From positions 1,039,879 through 1,103,878 of the forward strand of contig NZ_JQJJ01000008.1 of assembly GCF_000745475.1 (NCBI RefSeq): 64,000 nucleotides of DNA, given 5' to 3'. Below are positions 30,680 through 39,758 of the stretch, piece by piece. The translations under genes and the position numbers were made by a program. This DNA comes from Allobosea sp. UNC402CLCol (GTDB lineage: Bacteria > Pseudomonadota > Alphaproteobacteria > Rhizobiales > Beijerinckiaceae). Position 1 is the first letter of the stretch, and each line of letters opens with the position of its first letter. Below the pieces are notes generated by a model that did not search any database, was not told the origin of the DNA, and saw nothing but the letters and a program-made list of their open reading frames with translations.

Positions 30680-31720
30680 TTACTTGCGCACGACGCGGTC
30701 GAACTCGGCCGTCCAGGCCGCGCGCTTGGCGTTGATCTTCGCCCAATCGGGGTAGACGAGAGTCTTCATCTGCTCGTCGGAGACGAAGGCCTTGATGCCG
30801 GGAGGAAGCGGCACGTCCGCGTTGGTCGGGATCATCTCGGTCGGCGGCAGGGCGAGCTTGGACTGGGCTTCTGCCGAGATCGCCGCGTCCATGTATTGGT
30901 AGACGCCCTCGGGATTGGCCGCGCCCTTGGCGAGATGGATCGTCACCGGGACGCTGGGCGATCCGCTGACGGGATGGACGAATTCGCAGGGCACGCCGAG
31001 CGACTTGAGCCGCGCGACATTGCCGGTGCTGGCCATGAAGACGGCGATCTCGCCCTGCTGGAACATCGTCATCTGCTGGCTGCCATTATTGGCAATGGCG
31101 CCGATCTTCGGCAGATGCGAGGCGAGTAGCTCGAAGACGGGCGCCATATCGTCCTCGCTACCGCCATAGAGCTTGGCGATCTCGACCCAGGCCATGGTCG
31201 CGGTGTTCGAACCGAAGCCGATCCAGGCGACCTTGCCGTCATAGGCGCGGTTTTCGAAGAGATCCTTGTATCCGGCGGGCTTGGGAACCAGGCTCGGATT
31301 ATAGGCGATGCCGTTGATCTCGACGGTGACGTTCGGCCCGTATTCGGTGCGCGCGGCGGCGTCGAGCTTGGACCAGTTCTTCAGCTTCGACGGATCGATC
31401 TTCTCGATGAGCCCATGCGACGCCGCTTCAGCCGTCTGGCCGGGCGACATCAGGAGTGCGTCGAAGGGCGGCTTGGAGGGATTGGCGAGCAGCTTGGCGA
31501 GCTGGTCCTGCGCCAGCGCGGGTGCGACCACCAGCTCGGTGCCCTGTGCCTGGACGAGGGGCGCGACGATCTTGCGATAGGCGTCCTCCCAGGCGTTCGG
31601 AAACGACGCGGCGACGACGGAACCTGCGGCGCGGGCGGATCGCGGCGACAGCAGCCCCAGCGCCGGGAGGCTGGCGAGGCCGGCAGTGAATCGACGACGG
31701 CTGAACGGATGGCTGGTCAT
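30680..31720 (-). CDS. ABC transporter periplasmic binding protein, PotD-like, Tat signal
   Basis: The 346-residue extracellular solute-binding protein (family 1/PotD-like) begins MTSHPFSRRRFTAGLASLPA, a twin-arginine (Tat) signal with SRRRFTAG, so it is probably exported folded. Later segments such as NAWEDAYRKIVAPLVQAQGTEL, FDALLMSPGQTAEAASHGLI and GVYQYMDAAISAEAQSKLAL fit iron/polyamine-type binders. The ligand is not readable. First binding component after the ATPase gene. Confidence 0.88.
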   Translation of the reverse strand: MTSHPFSRRRFTAGLASLPALGLLSPRSARAAGSVVAASFPNAWEDAYRKIVAPLVQAQGTELVVAPALAQDQLAKLLANPSKPPFDALLMSPGQTAEAASHGLIEKIDPSKLKNWSKLDAAARTEYGPNVTVEINGIAYNPSLVPKPAGYKDLFENRAYDGKVAWIGFGSNTATMAWVEIAKLYGGSEDDMAPVFELLASHLPKIGAIANNGSQQMTMFQQGEIAVFMASTGNVARLKSLGVPCEFVHPVSGSPSVPVTIHLAKGAANPEGVYQYMDAAISAEAQSKLALPPTEMIPTNADVPLPPGIKAFVSDEQMKTLVYPDWAKINAKRAAWTAEFDRVVRK

Positions 31721-31743
31721 GGCGGCGATCCTTCCGATGGGAG

Positions 31744-32856
31744 TCAGGGAGCAGGGAAAAGGCGGCAGCGATCGAGAGCGAAGGTCACGAAGACGTCTTC
31801 CGGCAGGTTCTCGGTGGAAGCGCCGGGCACGCGGTTTTCGGCGGCGCGGACCTGATGCGCGCCGGCGACCAGAAGGTCGTGCATCATCAGCGGTCCCTGG
31901 GGGACGGAAAGCATGCGCTTCGCAGGCAGGGCGCCTGCGGATGGACTGGCCTGAAGCGTCACGTGCTCGGGCCTGACCGCAAGGACGACAGGCGAACCCG
32001 GCACGAATCCGACCTGAGCAGGCATCGGGAGCACGGCGCCGGAGCTTAGCCGCAGCAGGCTGGCGTCACCGGCCTGCGCCTCGACGACGGCATCGAGCAG
32101 TGAGGCGTGGCCTACGAAGCCGTTGACGAACAGGCTCGCCGGACGATCGTAGAGCTCGGCCGGCCGGCCCGTTTGTTCGACCCGGCCCCGGTTCATGACG
32201 ATCAGCCGGTCCGCGACCGACTGCGCCTCGTCCTGGTCGTGCGTCACGATGATCGCGGTGATGCCCAGGCTGCGCTGGAGCCGGACGAACTCGAACTGGA
32301 GATCGGCGCGCAGGCCGCGATCGAGCGCCGCGAAGGGCTCGTCGAGCAACATGATCGCCGGGCTCGGCGCCAAAGCGCGGGCGACCGCGACCCGCTGCTG
32401 CTGACCGCCGGAGAGCTGCCGTGGCAGGCGATCCGCAAACGAGGCGAGCCGTACCAGCCGGAGCATCTCATCGACGCGTTCGCGGCGTTCCGCCCGCGGA
32501 ATGCGCGACAAACCGTAAGCGATGTTCTCGGCCACTGTGAGATGCGGAAAGAGCGCATAATTCTGGAAGACCATGCCGACGCTGCGCTCGCGCGCGGGGA
32601 TATTCGTGACATCGCGCTCGCCGATCCGCACGGAGCCGGCGTTTGGTCGCAGGAGGCCGGCGATGACGCGCAGCATGGTCGACTTGCCGCAGCCGCTTGG
32701 TCCCAGGATCGCTGCAATCGTTCCCGCCGGCACCTCGAAGCCGACATCTTCTATGGCTGCCGCCCCGGCATAGGCGTGGCTGAGGCCTGCCACAGCGAGC
32801 CGCTGTCCGAGCCGCGGCGCAGAAGCCTCCAGGTTCGTCTCAGCCGCCACCGACAT
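31744..32856 (-). CDS. ABC transporter ATP-binding protein, PotA-like
   Basis: The 370-residue ATPase has Walker [13 protein letters not shown], the Q-loop MVFQNYALFPHLTVAENI, signature [17 protein letters not shown] and Walker B IMLLDEPFAALDRGLR. A C-terminal TOBE domain follows (VLAVRPEHVTL). This is the PotA/FbpC class. First gene of the operon potA-like, potD-like, potB-like, potC-like, M24 protein; the GntR gene lies divergent 326 bp away. Confidence 0.94.
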   Translation of the reverse strand: MSVAAETNLEASAPRLGQRLAVAGLSHAYAGAAAIEDVGFEVPAGTIAAILGPSGCGKSTMLRVIAGLLRPNAGSVRIGERDVTNIPARERSVGMVFQNYALFPHLTVAENIAYGLSRIPRAERRERVDEMLRLVRLASFADRLPRQLSGGQQQRVAVARALAPSPAIMLLDEPFAALDRGLRADLQFEFVRLQRSLGITAIIVTHDQDEAQSVADRLIVMNRGRVEQTGRPAELYDRPASLFVNGFVGHASLLDAVVEAQAGDASLLRLSSGAVLPMPAQVGFVPGSPVVLAVRPEHVTLQASPSAGALPAKRMLSVPQGPLMMHDLLVAGAHQVRAAENRVPGASTENLPEDVFVTFALDRCRLFPAP

Positions 32857-33182
32857 GCTGCGCCATCCGATCGTTTGCGATCGAACGCCTGACCATCCGC
32901 AATGATCGTGAGCGCTCGTCTCTCTGCTATTTCTGAAGACTGTCTGGCAAGGCGCATGCCAATGGGCAGCTTAGCCTTGCGAGAAAACATCTAACATATT
33001 GAAATAAAATCAGAAAATATGCTTCTTATAGCGATATCAAAACAAAAATCTTATCTGGTTTCAAAATTGAAACCATTTATGATTGCACATGTTTCAGCAT
33101 AATGCGCATTAAATGGGCTGTATCCTGATGCCACGGGAAGCTATCTGTGATCGGCAGGTAGGACGGCGATCAGGGAAGCCAA
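32857..33182. other. AT-rich divergent promoter region between potA-like and gntR
   Basis: 326 bp with no gene. Positions about 32970-33110 are strikingly AT-rich compared with the rest of the window and contain two palindromes (listed separately). It must hold the promoters of both the transporter operon and the GntR gene. Confidence 0.7.
33056..33075. promoter_or_regulatory. Operator candidate for the GntR regulator
   Basis: TGGTTTCAA-AA-TTGAAACCA is a perfect 9-bp inverted repeat around a 2-bp centre in the AT-rich divergent gap. A second, 12-bp perfect palindrome TAATGCGCATTA lies at 33100-33111. GntR/FCD regulators bind such dyads; assignment is by position. Confidence 0.55.
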
Positions 33183-33893
33183 ATGAACGAGCGAGGCAGC
33201 GACCTCTCTGGCGACGACGTCGTCGTGCGCATCTGCGACACGCTCTCGGAAGCGATCGCCGAGGGCGCACTGCGTCCCGGTATGAAGCTGCCGGAGGACG
33301 TGATCGGAGCGCATTTCGGCGTCAGCCGGACGGTGGTTCGCGGAGCCATCGCGGTGCTACAGCGCGATCACATCGTCGAACGCAAGCGCAACCGCGGCGC
33401 CTTCGTCGCGGAGCCCGGTATCGAGGAGGCGCGTGCTCTTCTGGAGGCGCGCCGTAGCCTCGAATTGCTGATGCTGGAGCGTGCCTGCGAACGCGCCGAC
33501 CCAAAACGGATTGCCGCATTGGAGGAGCTCACGATCGAGGAGGAGCGCGTTCACGCTGCTCCCGACGCCGCTGCGAAGTCCAGGCTCGCCGGCCGCTTTC
33601 ATGTAGAGTTGGCCAGGCTCAGCGGGAATCCCGTGCTGCTTGAACTGCTGGAGAAAGTTCTCGCCCGCATTTCGCTGGTCGACGCTCTATACCGACGGAA
33701 GAGCGGCGATCAATGCGGCGCCGATCATCATCGTCAGATCATCGAAGCGGTGGCTCGCGGGGACAAGACAGGTGCGATCGCTCAGATGAGCGAGCATCTC
33801 GACGATCTCGAGAGTCGGCTCGTGCTCGATGAGGCTCAGGGCGAAAGCCATAACCTGACTGCGGTGCTAGAGCGCTTTTCGGCACGCTCTTAA
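33183..33893 (+). CDS. GntR-family regulator, FCD (FadR) subfamily
   Basis: The 236-residue protein has a GntR winged helix: ICDTLSEAIAEGALRPGMKL, FGVSRTVVRGAIAVLQRDHI and RNRGAFVAEPGIEEARALLE. A helical FCD effector domain follows, with the metal-site residues in RFHVELARLSGNP and HHRQIIEAVARGD. It is divergent from the PotABCD-like operon with an M24 protein and most likely controls it in response to an imported or degraded compound. AGGGA precedes the ATG. Confidence 0.92.
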   Translation: MNERGSDLSGDDVVVRICDTLSEAIAEGALRPGMKLPEDVIGAHFGVSRTVVRGAIAVLQRDHIVERKRNRGAFVAEPGIEEARALLEARRSLELLMLERACERADPKRIAALEELTIEEERVHAAPDAAAKSRLAGRFHVELARLSGNPVLLELLEKVLARISLVDALYRRKSGDQCGADHHRQIIEAVARGDKTGAIAQMSEHLDDLESRLVLDEAQGESHNLTAVLERFSARS

Positions 33894-34081
33894 GGTGGCG
33901 TGGAGCGAGGCGCTAGCGTCCACGGTCAGCTGAGAAGCGCACTCATCCCGATCGATCACGAATGTCCGGTTCAGGGCAAGCTTCGACGTCGGCTGTTGGC
34001 GCTCCACGAACACCGCGATGTTTTTTGCTATTTGCATATTTGCTAGGCCGCTTTCGGCATTCCAGTTTTCTCCGGAGCCTC

Positions 34082-34780
34082 TCATTCCGCCGGAAGCCGG
34101 GCCGCGAGATGCTTCGCCGCTGGTACGATGGCTTGCACCAGCTTGCTCTCGGCTGCCTCGTCGAAACGGCTCATCAATGTCGAGAGCGAGAGGGCGCCGC
34201 GCAGATGCCCGGCGCTGTCGATCACCGGTGCGGACACCGCCGCTACCTCCGGATCGCGTTCGCCGCGTGAGACCACCAGCCCCGCGTCGCGGATTGCCTG
34301 CAGCGAAGCGTCGCCACGCTCGGTGAAAGCTAGCAGCACGCGCCCGGCCGCGCCGCGGCCCAGCGGCAGCCGCACGCCCTCGTCGAGATGGTGTCGGGCC
34401 GAGCGCGGCGAATTCAGCCGGTAGAGGCAGATGCGCTGGTCCCCGTCGCGGATATAGAACGACGCCGTCTCCTGCGTCGCCTCGACCAGCGCACGCAGCG
34501 TCGGCCGGACATATTCGCCGAGATCGAAGCTGCGGCGATAGAGCGAGCCGAGCCGCCAAAGCTCGGGCCCGAGGCGGAAGGTGCCGTCGCTGCTGCGCGT
34601 CAGGAAGCGGGTGTGCTCTAGCGAGGCCGCCAGCCGCAGGATCGTGCTCTTGTAGAGCCCGGTGCGCCGGGCGAGCTCGGCCAGGCTGAGCTCCTGTGCC
34701 TGCTCGGTGAAGGCCGTGAGGATGGCGAGCGCCCGCTCCACCGCGTCGACGCCCTCACGCTTGGTTCCGGCTTCGGACAT
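34082..34780 (-). CDS. IclR-family transcriptional regulator
   Basis: The 232-residue IclR protein has an N-terminal winged helix, LSLAELARRTGLYKSTILRL and SLEHTRFLTRSSDGTFRLGP. A GAF-like effector domain follows (VEATQETASFYIRDGDQRIC, LGRGAAGRVLLAF, GALSLSTLMSRF). It is divergent from the transporter/CoA-transferase/lyase/amidohydrolase operon starting at 34954 and is its probable regulator. Encoded start MSEAGTKREGVDAVERALAIL is typical for the family. Confidence 0.92.
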   Translation of the reverse strand: MSEAGTKREGVDAVERALAILTAFTEQAQELSLAELARRTGLYKSTILRLAASLEHTRFLTRSSDGTFRLGPELWRLGSLYRRSFDLGEYVRPTLRALVEATQETASFYIRDGDQRICLYRLNSPRSARHHLDEGVRLPLGRGAAGRVLLAFTERGDASLQAIRDAGLVVSRGERDPEVAAVSAPVIDSAGHLRGALSLSTLMSRFDEAAESKLVQAIVPAAKHLAARLPAE

Positions 34781-34800
34781 GTCGGCCTCATCGCTGCAAA

Positions 34801-34916
34801 CGTTCTGTCTAATAGAACGCGATTTGCCTCGTGGCGCAATAGCTCCGTATTTTTCAATTTAATTCGTTCTGACAAGCGAAACTCTCTTGACGAACGTGTT
34901 CGATTCCGCCTAGTAG
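34801..34916. promoter_or_regulatory. Divergent IclR/transporter promoter with repeated GTTCTG dyads
   Basis: CGTTCT-gtctaat-AGAACG (34801-34819) is an inverted repeat. The GTTCTG half also recurs at about 34866 and 34935. CGAAC-GT-GTTCG (34891-34902) overlaps a possible -35 TTGACG (34887-34892) with a weak -10-like TAGTAG 18 bp downstream, on the plus strand. These are the best operator and promoter candidates for the operon. Confidence 0.45.
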
Positions 34917-34953
34917 CGGAGAAAATAGAATGATGTTCTGTCAGGAGGAACGA

Positions 34954-35739
34954 ATGGCCGAGGAGAGAGCAGCCGTCCGGCTGCACGACGTCGCTGTGCG
35001 CTTTGGCGCCTTCACCGCCGTCGGCAACATGAATCTCACAGTGGGCGACAGCGAGTTCGTCGCGGTGGTCGGGCCGACCGGCTGCGGCAAGTCGACCATC
35101 CTCAACGTCGTCACCGGGCTGCTGCGCCCGGCCGCCGGCGAGGTCGCGGTGTTCGGCAAGCCGCTCGAAGGCCTGAACGGCGACAGTGGCTACATGCTCC
35201 AGCAGGAGGCGATCCTTCCTTGGAAGACCGCCGAGGACAATGTCGCGCTCGGCCTGATCTTCCGCGGGGTCGCCAAGGATGAGGCCCGCGCCAAGGCACA
35301 GGGCTGGCTCGCCCGCGTCGGGCTGAAGGGCTTCGAGAAGCGCTATCCGCACCAGCTTTCGGGCGGGCAGCGCAAGCGCGTCGCCATGGCACAGACGCTG
35401 ATCATGGAGCCGCGCATCGTCCTGATGGACGAGCCGTTCTCGGCCCTCGACGTTCACACCCGCCGGCTGATGCACCGCATCCTGCTCGATCTGTGGCAGG
35501 CAGACCGGCGCTCGCTGATCTTCATCACCCACGACCTCGACGAGGCGATCACGCTGGCGGACCGGGTCGTCGTCATGTCCGCCGGACCCGCCAGCCGCGT
35601 GGTCGGCGAGGTCGAGATCACTCTGCCGCGGCCGCGCGACGTCTCCGCGCTCGCGACCACCGACGAATTCGTCAGCCTCTACCGCGAGATCTGGAACCTC
35701 CTCGGCGCCGAAGTGGAGAAGAGCTATGTCGTCCAGTAA
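34954..35739 (+). CDS. ABC transporter ATP-binding protein (NitT/TauT type)
   Basis: The 261-residue ATPase has FVAVVGPTGCGKSTILNVVT (Walker A), MLQQEAILPWKTAEDNVALG (Q-loop with the LPW of the Ssu/Tau family), signature LSGGQRKRVAMAQTLIM and Walker B VLMDEPFSALD. ITHDLDEAITLADRVVVM holds the switch His. ATG 34954 follows AGGAGG by 5 nt; an in-frame ATG 24 bp upstream lacks one. First gene of a six-gene operon. Confidence 0.94.
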   Translation: MAEERAAVRLHDVAVRFGAFTAVGNMNLTVGDSEFVAVVGPTGCGKSTILNVVTGLLRPAAGEVAVFGKPLEGLNGDSGYMLQQEAILPWKTAEDNVALGLIFRGVAKDEARAKAQGWLARVGLKGFEKRYPHQLSGGQRKRVAMAQTLIMEPRIVLMDEPFSALDVHTRRLMHRILLDLWQADRRSLIFITHDLDEAITLADRVVVMSAGPASRVVGEVEITLPRPRDVSALATTDEFVSLYREIWNLLGAEVEKSYVVQ

Positions 35740-36598
35740 GCCGCAGACGCTCGCGCTGGCATCATCCGCCGGGTCCACCACCTCCGACGAGGCCATCGAG
35801 GCACGGCGCCGCGGCGCGGCCTCGGCCTACCGCACCAAGGTGAGGCTGACCCGGCTCGCGTTGGTCGGCGGGTTCTTCCTCGCCTGGGAGGCGGGCGCCA
35901 GGGCGGGCCTGATCGACCCCTTCTTCTTCCCGTCGCCCTCGGCGATCCTCGGGCGCATCGCGCAATGGTTCGCGGAAGGCGATATCTGGGGCGATCTCGG
36001 CATCACCCTGCTCGAGACCGTGCTGTCCTTCCTGCTCGGCGTTACCGGCGGCACGGCGCTCGGCCTCTGGCTTGGCCTGTCGCGCTTCGCCGCCGACGTC
36101 ATCCAGCCGATCATCAAGGTCTTCAACGCCATTCCGCGCGTGCTGCTGGCGCCGATCTTCGTGATCTGGTTCGGCCTCGGGCTCGCCTCCAAGGTCGCGC
36201 TCGGCATGACGATCGTGATCTTCATCGCCTTCTTCAACACCTATCAGGGCGTGCGCGAGGTCAATCCGGTCGTGCTGGCCAATGCCCGGCTGCTGCGGGC
36301 GAGCAAGCTTTCGCTGCTGCGCCATGTCTACATCCCCTCGGCGATGAGCTGGATCCTGTCCTCCTTGCGCGTCTCGGTCGGCATGGCGGTGATGGGCGCG
36401 GTGGTCGCCGAATATCTCGGCTCGTCGATGGGCCTCGGCCACATCATCGCCCAGGCCGAGGGCGTGATGGACGCCACCGGCGTCTTCGCCGGCATCGTCG
36501 TGCTCTCCGTCTTCGTCGTGCTGCTCGACCTCGCGGTCGACCGGCTGGAGAAGCGACTCCTCGTCTGGCGTCCGGCCCCGTCCCATGACGATGCCTGA
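35726..36598 (+). CDS. ABC transporter permease (NitT/TauT type)
   Basis: The 290-residue permease has about six hydrophobic segments (for instance LALVGGFFLAWEAGARAGLI). It carries a LLRASKLSLLRHVYIPSAMS coupling loop and the FFFPSPSAIL segment typical of SsuC/TauC-type permeases. It overlaps the ATPase gene by 14 nt. Confidence 0.93.
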   Translation: MSSSKPQTLALASSAGSTTSDEAIEARRRGAASAYRTKVRLTRLALVGGFFLAWEAGARAGLIDPFFFPSPSAILGRIAQWFAEGDIWGDLGITLLETVLSFLLGVTGGTALGLWLGLSRFAADVIQPIIKVFNAIPRVLLAPIFVIWFGLGLASKVALGMTIVIFIAFFNTYQGVREVNPVVLANARLLRASKLSLLRHVYIPSAMSWILSSLRVSVGMAVMGAVVAEYLGSSMGLGHIIAQAEGVMDATGVFAGIVVLSVFVVLLDLAVDRLEKRLLVWRPAPSHDDA

Positions 36599-36640
36599 CC
36601 CGCACCGCAACGACACGCAGACACGCGCAGGAGGAAACAG

Positions 36641-37669
36641 ATGACAGCGTTCGCCAGCCGGGCCGCGGCCCTTGCCCTCGCATTCCTTCTCCCGGCCGGC
36701 GCCGTCCGCGCCGCCGAGCCGGAGAAGAAGGCGATCACCATCGCCGTCGGCTCCGCCATCCTCAACTACATGCCGCTGGCGCTCGCCGACTCCCTCGGGA
36801 ACTTCAAGAAGGAGGGGCTCGACGTCACCATCCAGAACTTCCAGGCCGGCGGCTCAAAGGCGCTGCAGGCACTGGTCGGCGGCTCCGTCGACGGCGTGGT
36901 CGGCTTCTACGACCATACCATCCAGATGCAGGCGAAGAAGAAGGACATCTCCTGCGTCTTCCTGCTCAACGACGTGCCCGGGATCGTCTTCGGCGTCCGC
37001 GCCGATCTGGCCGACAAGGTCAAGAGCGGCGCCGACCTGAAGGGCATGAAGATCGGCGTCACCACGCCGGGCTCCTCGACCGACATGATCGCCCGCTACT
37101 ACGCCAAGGTCAGCGGGCTCGGCCCCCGCGACGTCGAGTTCATCGGCGTCGGCAGCGGCGCGCCGGGCATGAAGGCGCTCGAAAGCAAGGCCGTCGACGT
37201 GCTCGGCTTCTACGACCCGACCGCGACCATCCTGACCCGCAAGAACGCGGTGAAGATCCTGTTCGACGGCCGCACCGAGGAGGGCTCGAAGAAGGCCTTC
37301 GGCGGTGTCTATCCGACCGCCTGCCTCTATCTGAACCAGAGCTATATCGACAAGAATCCGGAAACCGTGCAGCGCCTCGCCGACGCCCTGCTGCGGACCG
37401 TGCGCTGGATCCATTCCAACAGCCCGGAGACCGTCGTCGACGCGATCCCGTCGGCCTACAAGCTCGACGACCGCGCGCTCAATATCGAGATCATGCGCGC
37501 CTCGACCGGGCTGTTCTCCAGGGATGGCCGCTTTTCGCCAGACACCCTGAAGACTCCGCTCGCGGTGCTCACCGCCTATGACCCGGCGATCGCCGCCGCC
37601 GGCATCGACCTTTCCAGGACCTACACCAACAAGTTCGCCGACGAAGCCGCCAAGCGCCTCGGCCAGTGA
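36641..37669 (+). CDS. ABC transporter periplasmic binding protein (NitT/TauT, NMT1-like)
   Basis: The 342-residue protein has a Sec signal (MTAFASRAAALALAFLLPAG, then AVRA). The NMT1/SsuA-type fold follows: YMPLALADSLGNFKKEGLDV, IQNFQAGGSKALQALVGGSV and KIGVTTPGSSTDMIARYYA. Family members bind sulfonates, nitrate, thiamine precursors, phthalates and other small anions, so an anionic organic acid is likely but unproven. GGAGGA precedes the ATG. Confidence 0.92.
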   Translation: MTAFASRAAALALAFLLPAGAVRAAEPEKKAITIAVGSAILNYMPLALADSLGNFKKEGLDVTIQNFQAGGSKALQALVGGSVDGVVGFYDHTIQMQAKKKDISCVFLLNDVPGIVFGVRADLADKVKSGADLKGMKIGVTTPGSSTDMIARYYAKVSGLGPRDVEFIGVGSGAPGMKALESKAVDVLGFYDPTATILTRKNAVKILFDGRTEEGSKKAFGGVYPTACLYLNQSYIDKNPETVQRLADALLRTVRWIHSNSPETVVDAIPSAYKLDDRALNIEIMRASTGLFSRDGRFSPDTLKTPLAVLTAYDPAIAAAGIDLSRTYTNKFADEAAKRLGQ

Positions 37670-37692
37670 TCCCGCGCGATCGGAGACAGACG

Positions 37693-38919
37693 ATGACGAT
37701 GCCACTTGCGGGCGTGCGCGTGCTCGACCTCTCGAACGTGCTCGCCGGTCCCTTCTGCGGCTACAACCTCGCCCGCCTCGGTGCCGAGGTGATCAAGATC
37801 GAGAAGCCGGATGGCGGCGACCTCGCCCGCAAGCTCGGCGCCGATCCCGAGATGGCGGCGCGCCTCTCCGGCCTGTCCTTCGTCGCGGTCAATGCCGACA
37901 AGCAGTCGATCGCGCTCGACCTCAAGGCGCCGGAGGGCCGCGACATCTTCCTGCGGCTGGTCGCAACCGCCGATGTCGTGCTGGAGAATTTCCGCCCCGG
38001 CGTGATGAACCGGCTCGGCCTCGCCTATAAGGCGCTGGCGCAGGTCAATCCTCGCTTGGTCTATTGCGCCATTTCCGGCTTCGGCCAGACTGGGCCCTGG
38101 GCGGGGCGGCCGGCCTATGACCAGATCGTGCAGGGCCTTTCCGGCGTGATGAGCGTGACCGGCGATGCGGAGAGCGCGCCGCTGCGCACCGGCTTTCCGA
38201 TCTCCGATACAATCTCCGGCCTGACCGCCGCCTTCGCGATCTCGGCGGCACTGGTCGACCAGAAACAGACGGGCCGGGGTCGCTTCATCGACGTCTCCCT
38301 GCTCGAAGCGACGCTGGCCGCGATGGGCTGGGTCGTCTCGAACCATCTCAACGCCGATGTCGATCCGCGCCCGATCGGCAACGAGAACTTCACCGCCGCC
38401 CCGTCCGGAACCTTCCGGGCGGCCGACGGGCCGCTCAACATCGCCGCCAACGAGCAGAAGCAATATGAGGCGCTCTGCCGGCTGGTCGAACGGCCCGCGC
38501 TGATCGAGGATCCGCGCTTCGCCTCCCGCCAGGCCCGCAAGGACAATCGCCGGGCGCTGAATGAGGCGCTCGAACAGGCGCTCAGTGCCCGTCCGGCCCG
38601 TGAGTGGGAGCGCCTGATGAACGCCGCCGGCGTCCCGGCCGGCTGCGTCCTCTCGGTGCCCGAGGTGATGGCGGAGCCGCAGGTCACAGGTCGCGCCTTC
38701 GTCGAGCCGGTCGATGCCAAGGGCCGCGGCGGCCGCCCGCTGCGCGTGACCCGGCCGGGCTTCCTGCTCGACGAGCCCTTCCCGCCGCCGACACAACCGC
38801 CGGCGCTGGGGGCGGACACGGCCGCGTGGCTGCGGCGCCTCGGCTATGGCGAGGACGAGATCGAGAGCCTGGTCGCGCGCGGGGTCGTCGGCTGCGAACG
38901 ACAGAGGAGCGCGGCATGA
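37693..38919 (+). CDS. Class III CoA-transferase (CaiB/BaiF/formyl-CoA transferase family)
   Basis: The 408-residue protein opens with GVRVLDLSNVLAGPFCGYNL and GAEVIKIEKPDGGDLARKLG. It has VLENFRPGVMNRLGL, and RPAYDQIVQGLSG, in which Asp143 is the covalent catalytic Asp of the family. It moves CoA between carboxylic acids, so it probably activates the imported acid to its CoA thioester. ATG 37693 (MTMPLAGV) is preferred over an in-frame start 27 bp upstream that begins inside the intergenic spacer. Its stop overlaps the next ATG by 4 nt. Confidence 0.92.
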   Translation: MTMPLAGVRVLDLSNVLAGPFCGYNLARLGAEVIKIEKPDGGDLARKLGADPEMAARLSGLSFVAVNADKQSIALDLKAPEGRDIFLRLVATADVVLENFRPGVMNRLGLAYKALAQVNPRLVYCAISGFGQTGPWAGRPAYDQIVQGLSGVMSVTGDAESAPLRTGFPISDTISGLTAAFAISAALVDQKQTGRGRFIDVSLLEATLAAMGWVVSNHLNADVDPRPIGNENFTAAPSGTFRAADGPLNIAANEQKQYEALCRLVERPALIEDPRFASRQARKDNRRALNEALEQALSARPAREWERLMNAAGVPAGCVLSVPEVMAEPQVTGRAFVEPVDAKGRGGRPLRVTRPGFLLDEPFPPPTQPPALGADTAAWLRRLGYGEDEIESLVARGVVGCERQRSAA

Positions 38920-39758
38920 GCGTCGAAATCTTGTCCTCCGATCGCGATCGAATCGCGGATTACTGGTCGACCGCGATCGCCGACATCGCGCCGGGGCGGA
39001 TCGCCTTTCGCGGCTATCCGATCGAGGAGCTGATCGGCGCCGTCTCCTTCCCGTCGATGATCTGGCTGATGCTGCGCGGCGAGCTGCCGAGCCTGGAGCA
39101 GGAGAGCTTGCTTCAGGCCGCGCTCGTCGCCTCAGTCGACCACGGTCCGCATGCGCCCTCGATCGCGATCTCGCGGATGGCGGTGTCCTGCGGGCTGCCG
39201 CTCAACGGAGTGCTGGCCTCGGCGCTCAACACGCTCGACGACGTGCATGGCGGGGCGGGCGAGCAGGCGCTCGAACTCTATGACAACCTGCTGGCGCGAT
39301 GCGAGGCGGGCGCCGGCTTGGACGATGCGGCGGCCGCCGCAATCGACGCCTTCACCGCCAAGCGCGGAAAGTACCTGCCCGGCTTCGGCCATCGCTTCCA
39401 CCCGGTCGATCCGCGCTCCGGCCGCCTGCTGGCGCTTGTCGATGCCGCGGTCGGCCAGGGCGGCATCACCGGCCGCTACGCTGCCGCCGCGCGCGCCGTC
39501 GAGCGTTGCCTGGAGCAGCGCAAGGGGCGCTTGATCCCGATGAACATTGATGGCGCCACCGCGGTGATCTATGGCGAGCTTGGCTTCGCCGCACCGCTGG
39601 CGCGCGGCGTGTTCTGCCTATCGCGGGCGGTCGGCATCCTCGCCCATGCCTGGGAACAGAGCGGGCGGGGCGAGCGCAACAAGGGGCCGATCCCGCGCAG
39701 CTTCGCCTATCGCTATGACGGGCCGGCAAGGCGGCCCGTGCCTGTCCGCGAGCCATGA
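38916..39758 (+). CDS. Citryl-CoA-lyase-like / citrate-synthase-fold protein
   Basis: The 280-residue protein has the citrate-synthase catalytic residues in the shortened citryl-CoA lyase architecture: LDDVHGGAGEQAL (His111), YLPGFGHRFHPVDPRS (His159) and PMNIDGATAVIYGEL (Asp212). It lacks the long N-terminal domain of true citrate synthase (about 430 residues). This family cleaves citryl-CoA-type thioesters to acetyl-CoA and a 2-oxoacid. With the CoA-transferase gene immediately upstream (ATGA overlap) it probably splits the CoA thioester made there. Actual substrate unknown. Confidence 0.8.
   Translation: MSVEILSSDRDRIADYWSTAIADIAPGRIAFRGYPIEELIGAVSFPSMIWLMLRGELPSLEQESLLQAALVASVDHGPHAPSIAISRMAVSCGLPLNGVLASALNTLDDVHGGAGEQALELYDNLLARCEAGAGLDDAAAAAIDAFTAKRGKYLPGFGHRFHPVDPRSGRLLALVDAAVGQGGITGRYAAAARAVERCLEQRKGRLIPMNIDGATAVIYGELGFAAPLARGVFCLSRAVGILAHAWEQSGRGERNKGPIPRSFAYRYDGPARRPVPVREP

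Noticed and set aside
33867..34040. Short minus-strand frame MQIAKNIAVFVERQQPTSKL.. overlapping the end of gntR
   Set aside because: No ribosome-binding site, overlaps the gntR 3' end and has no recognisable family.
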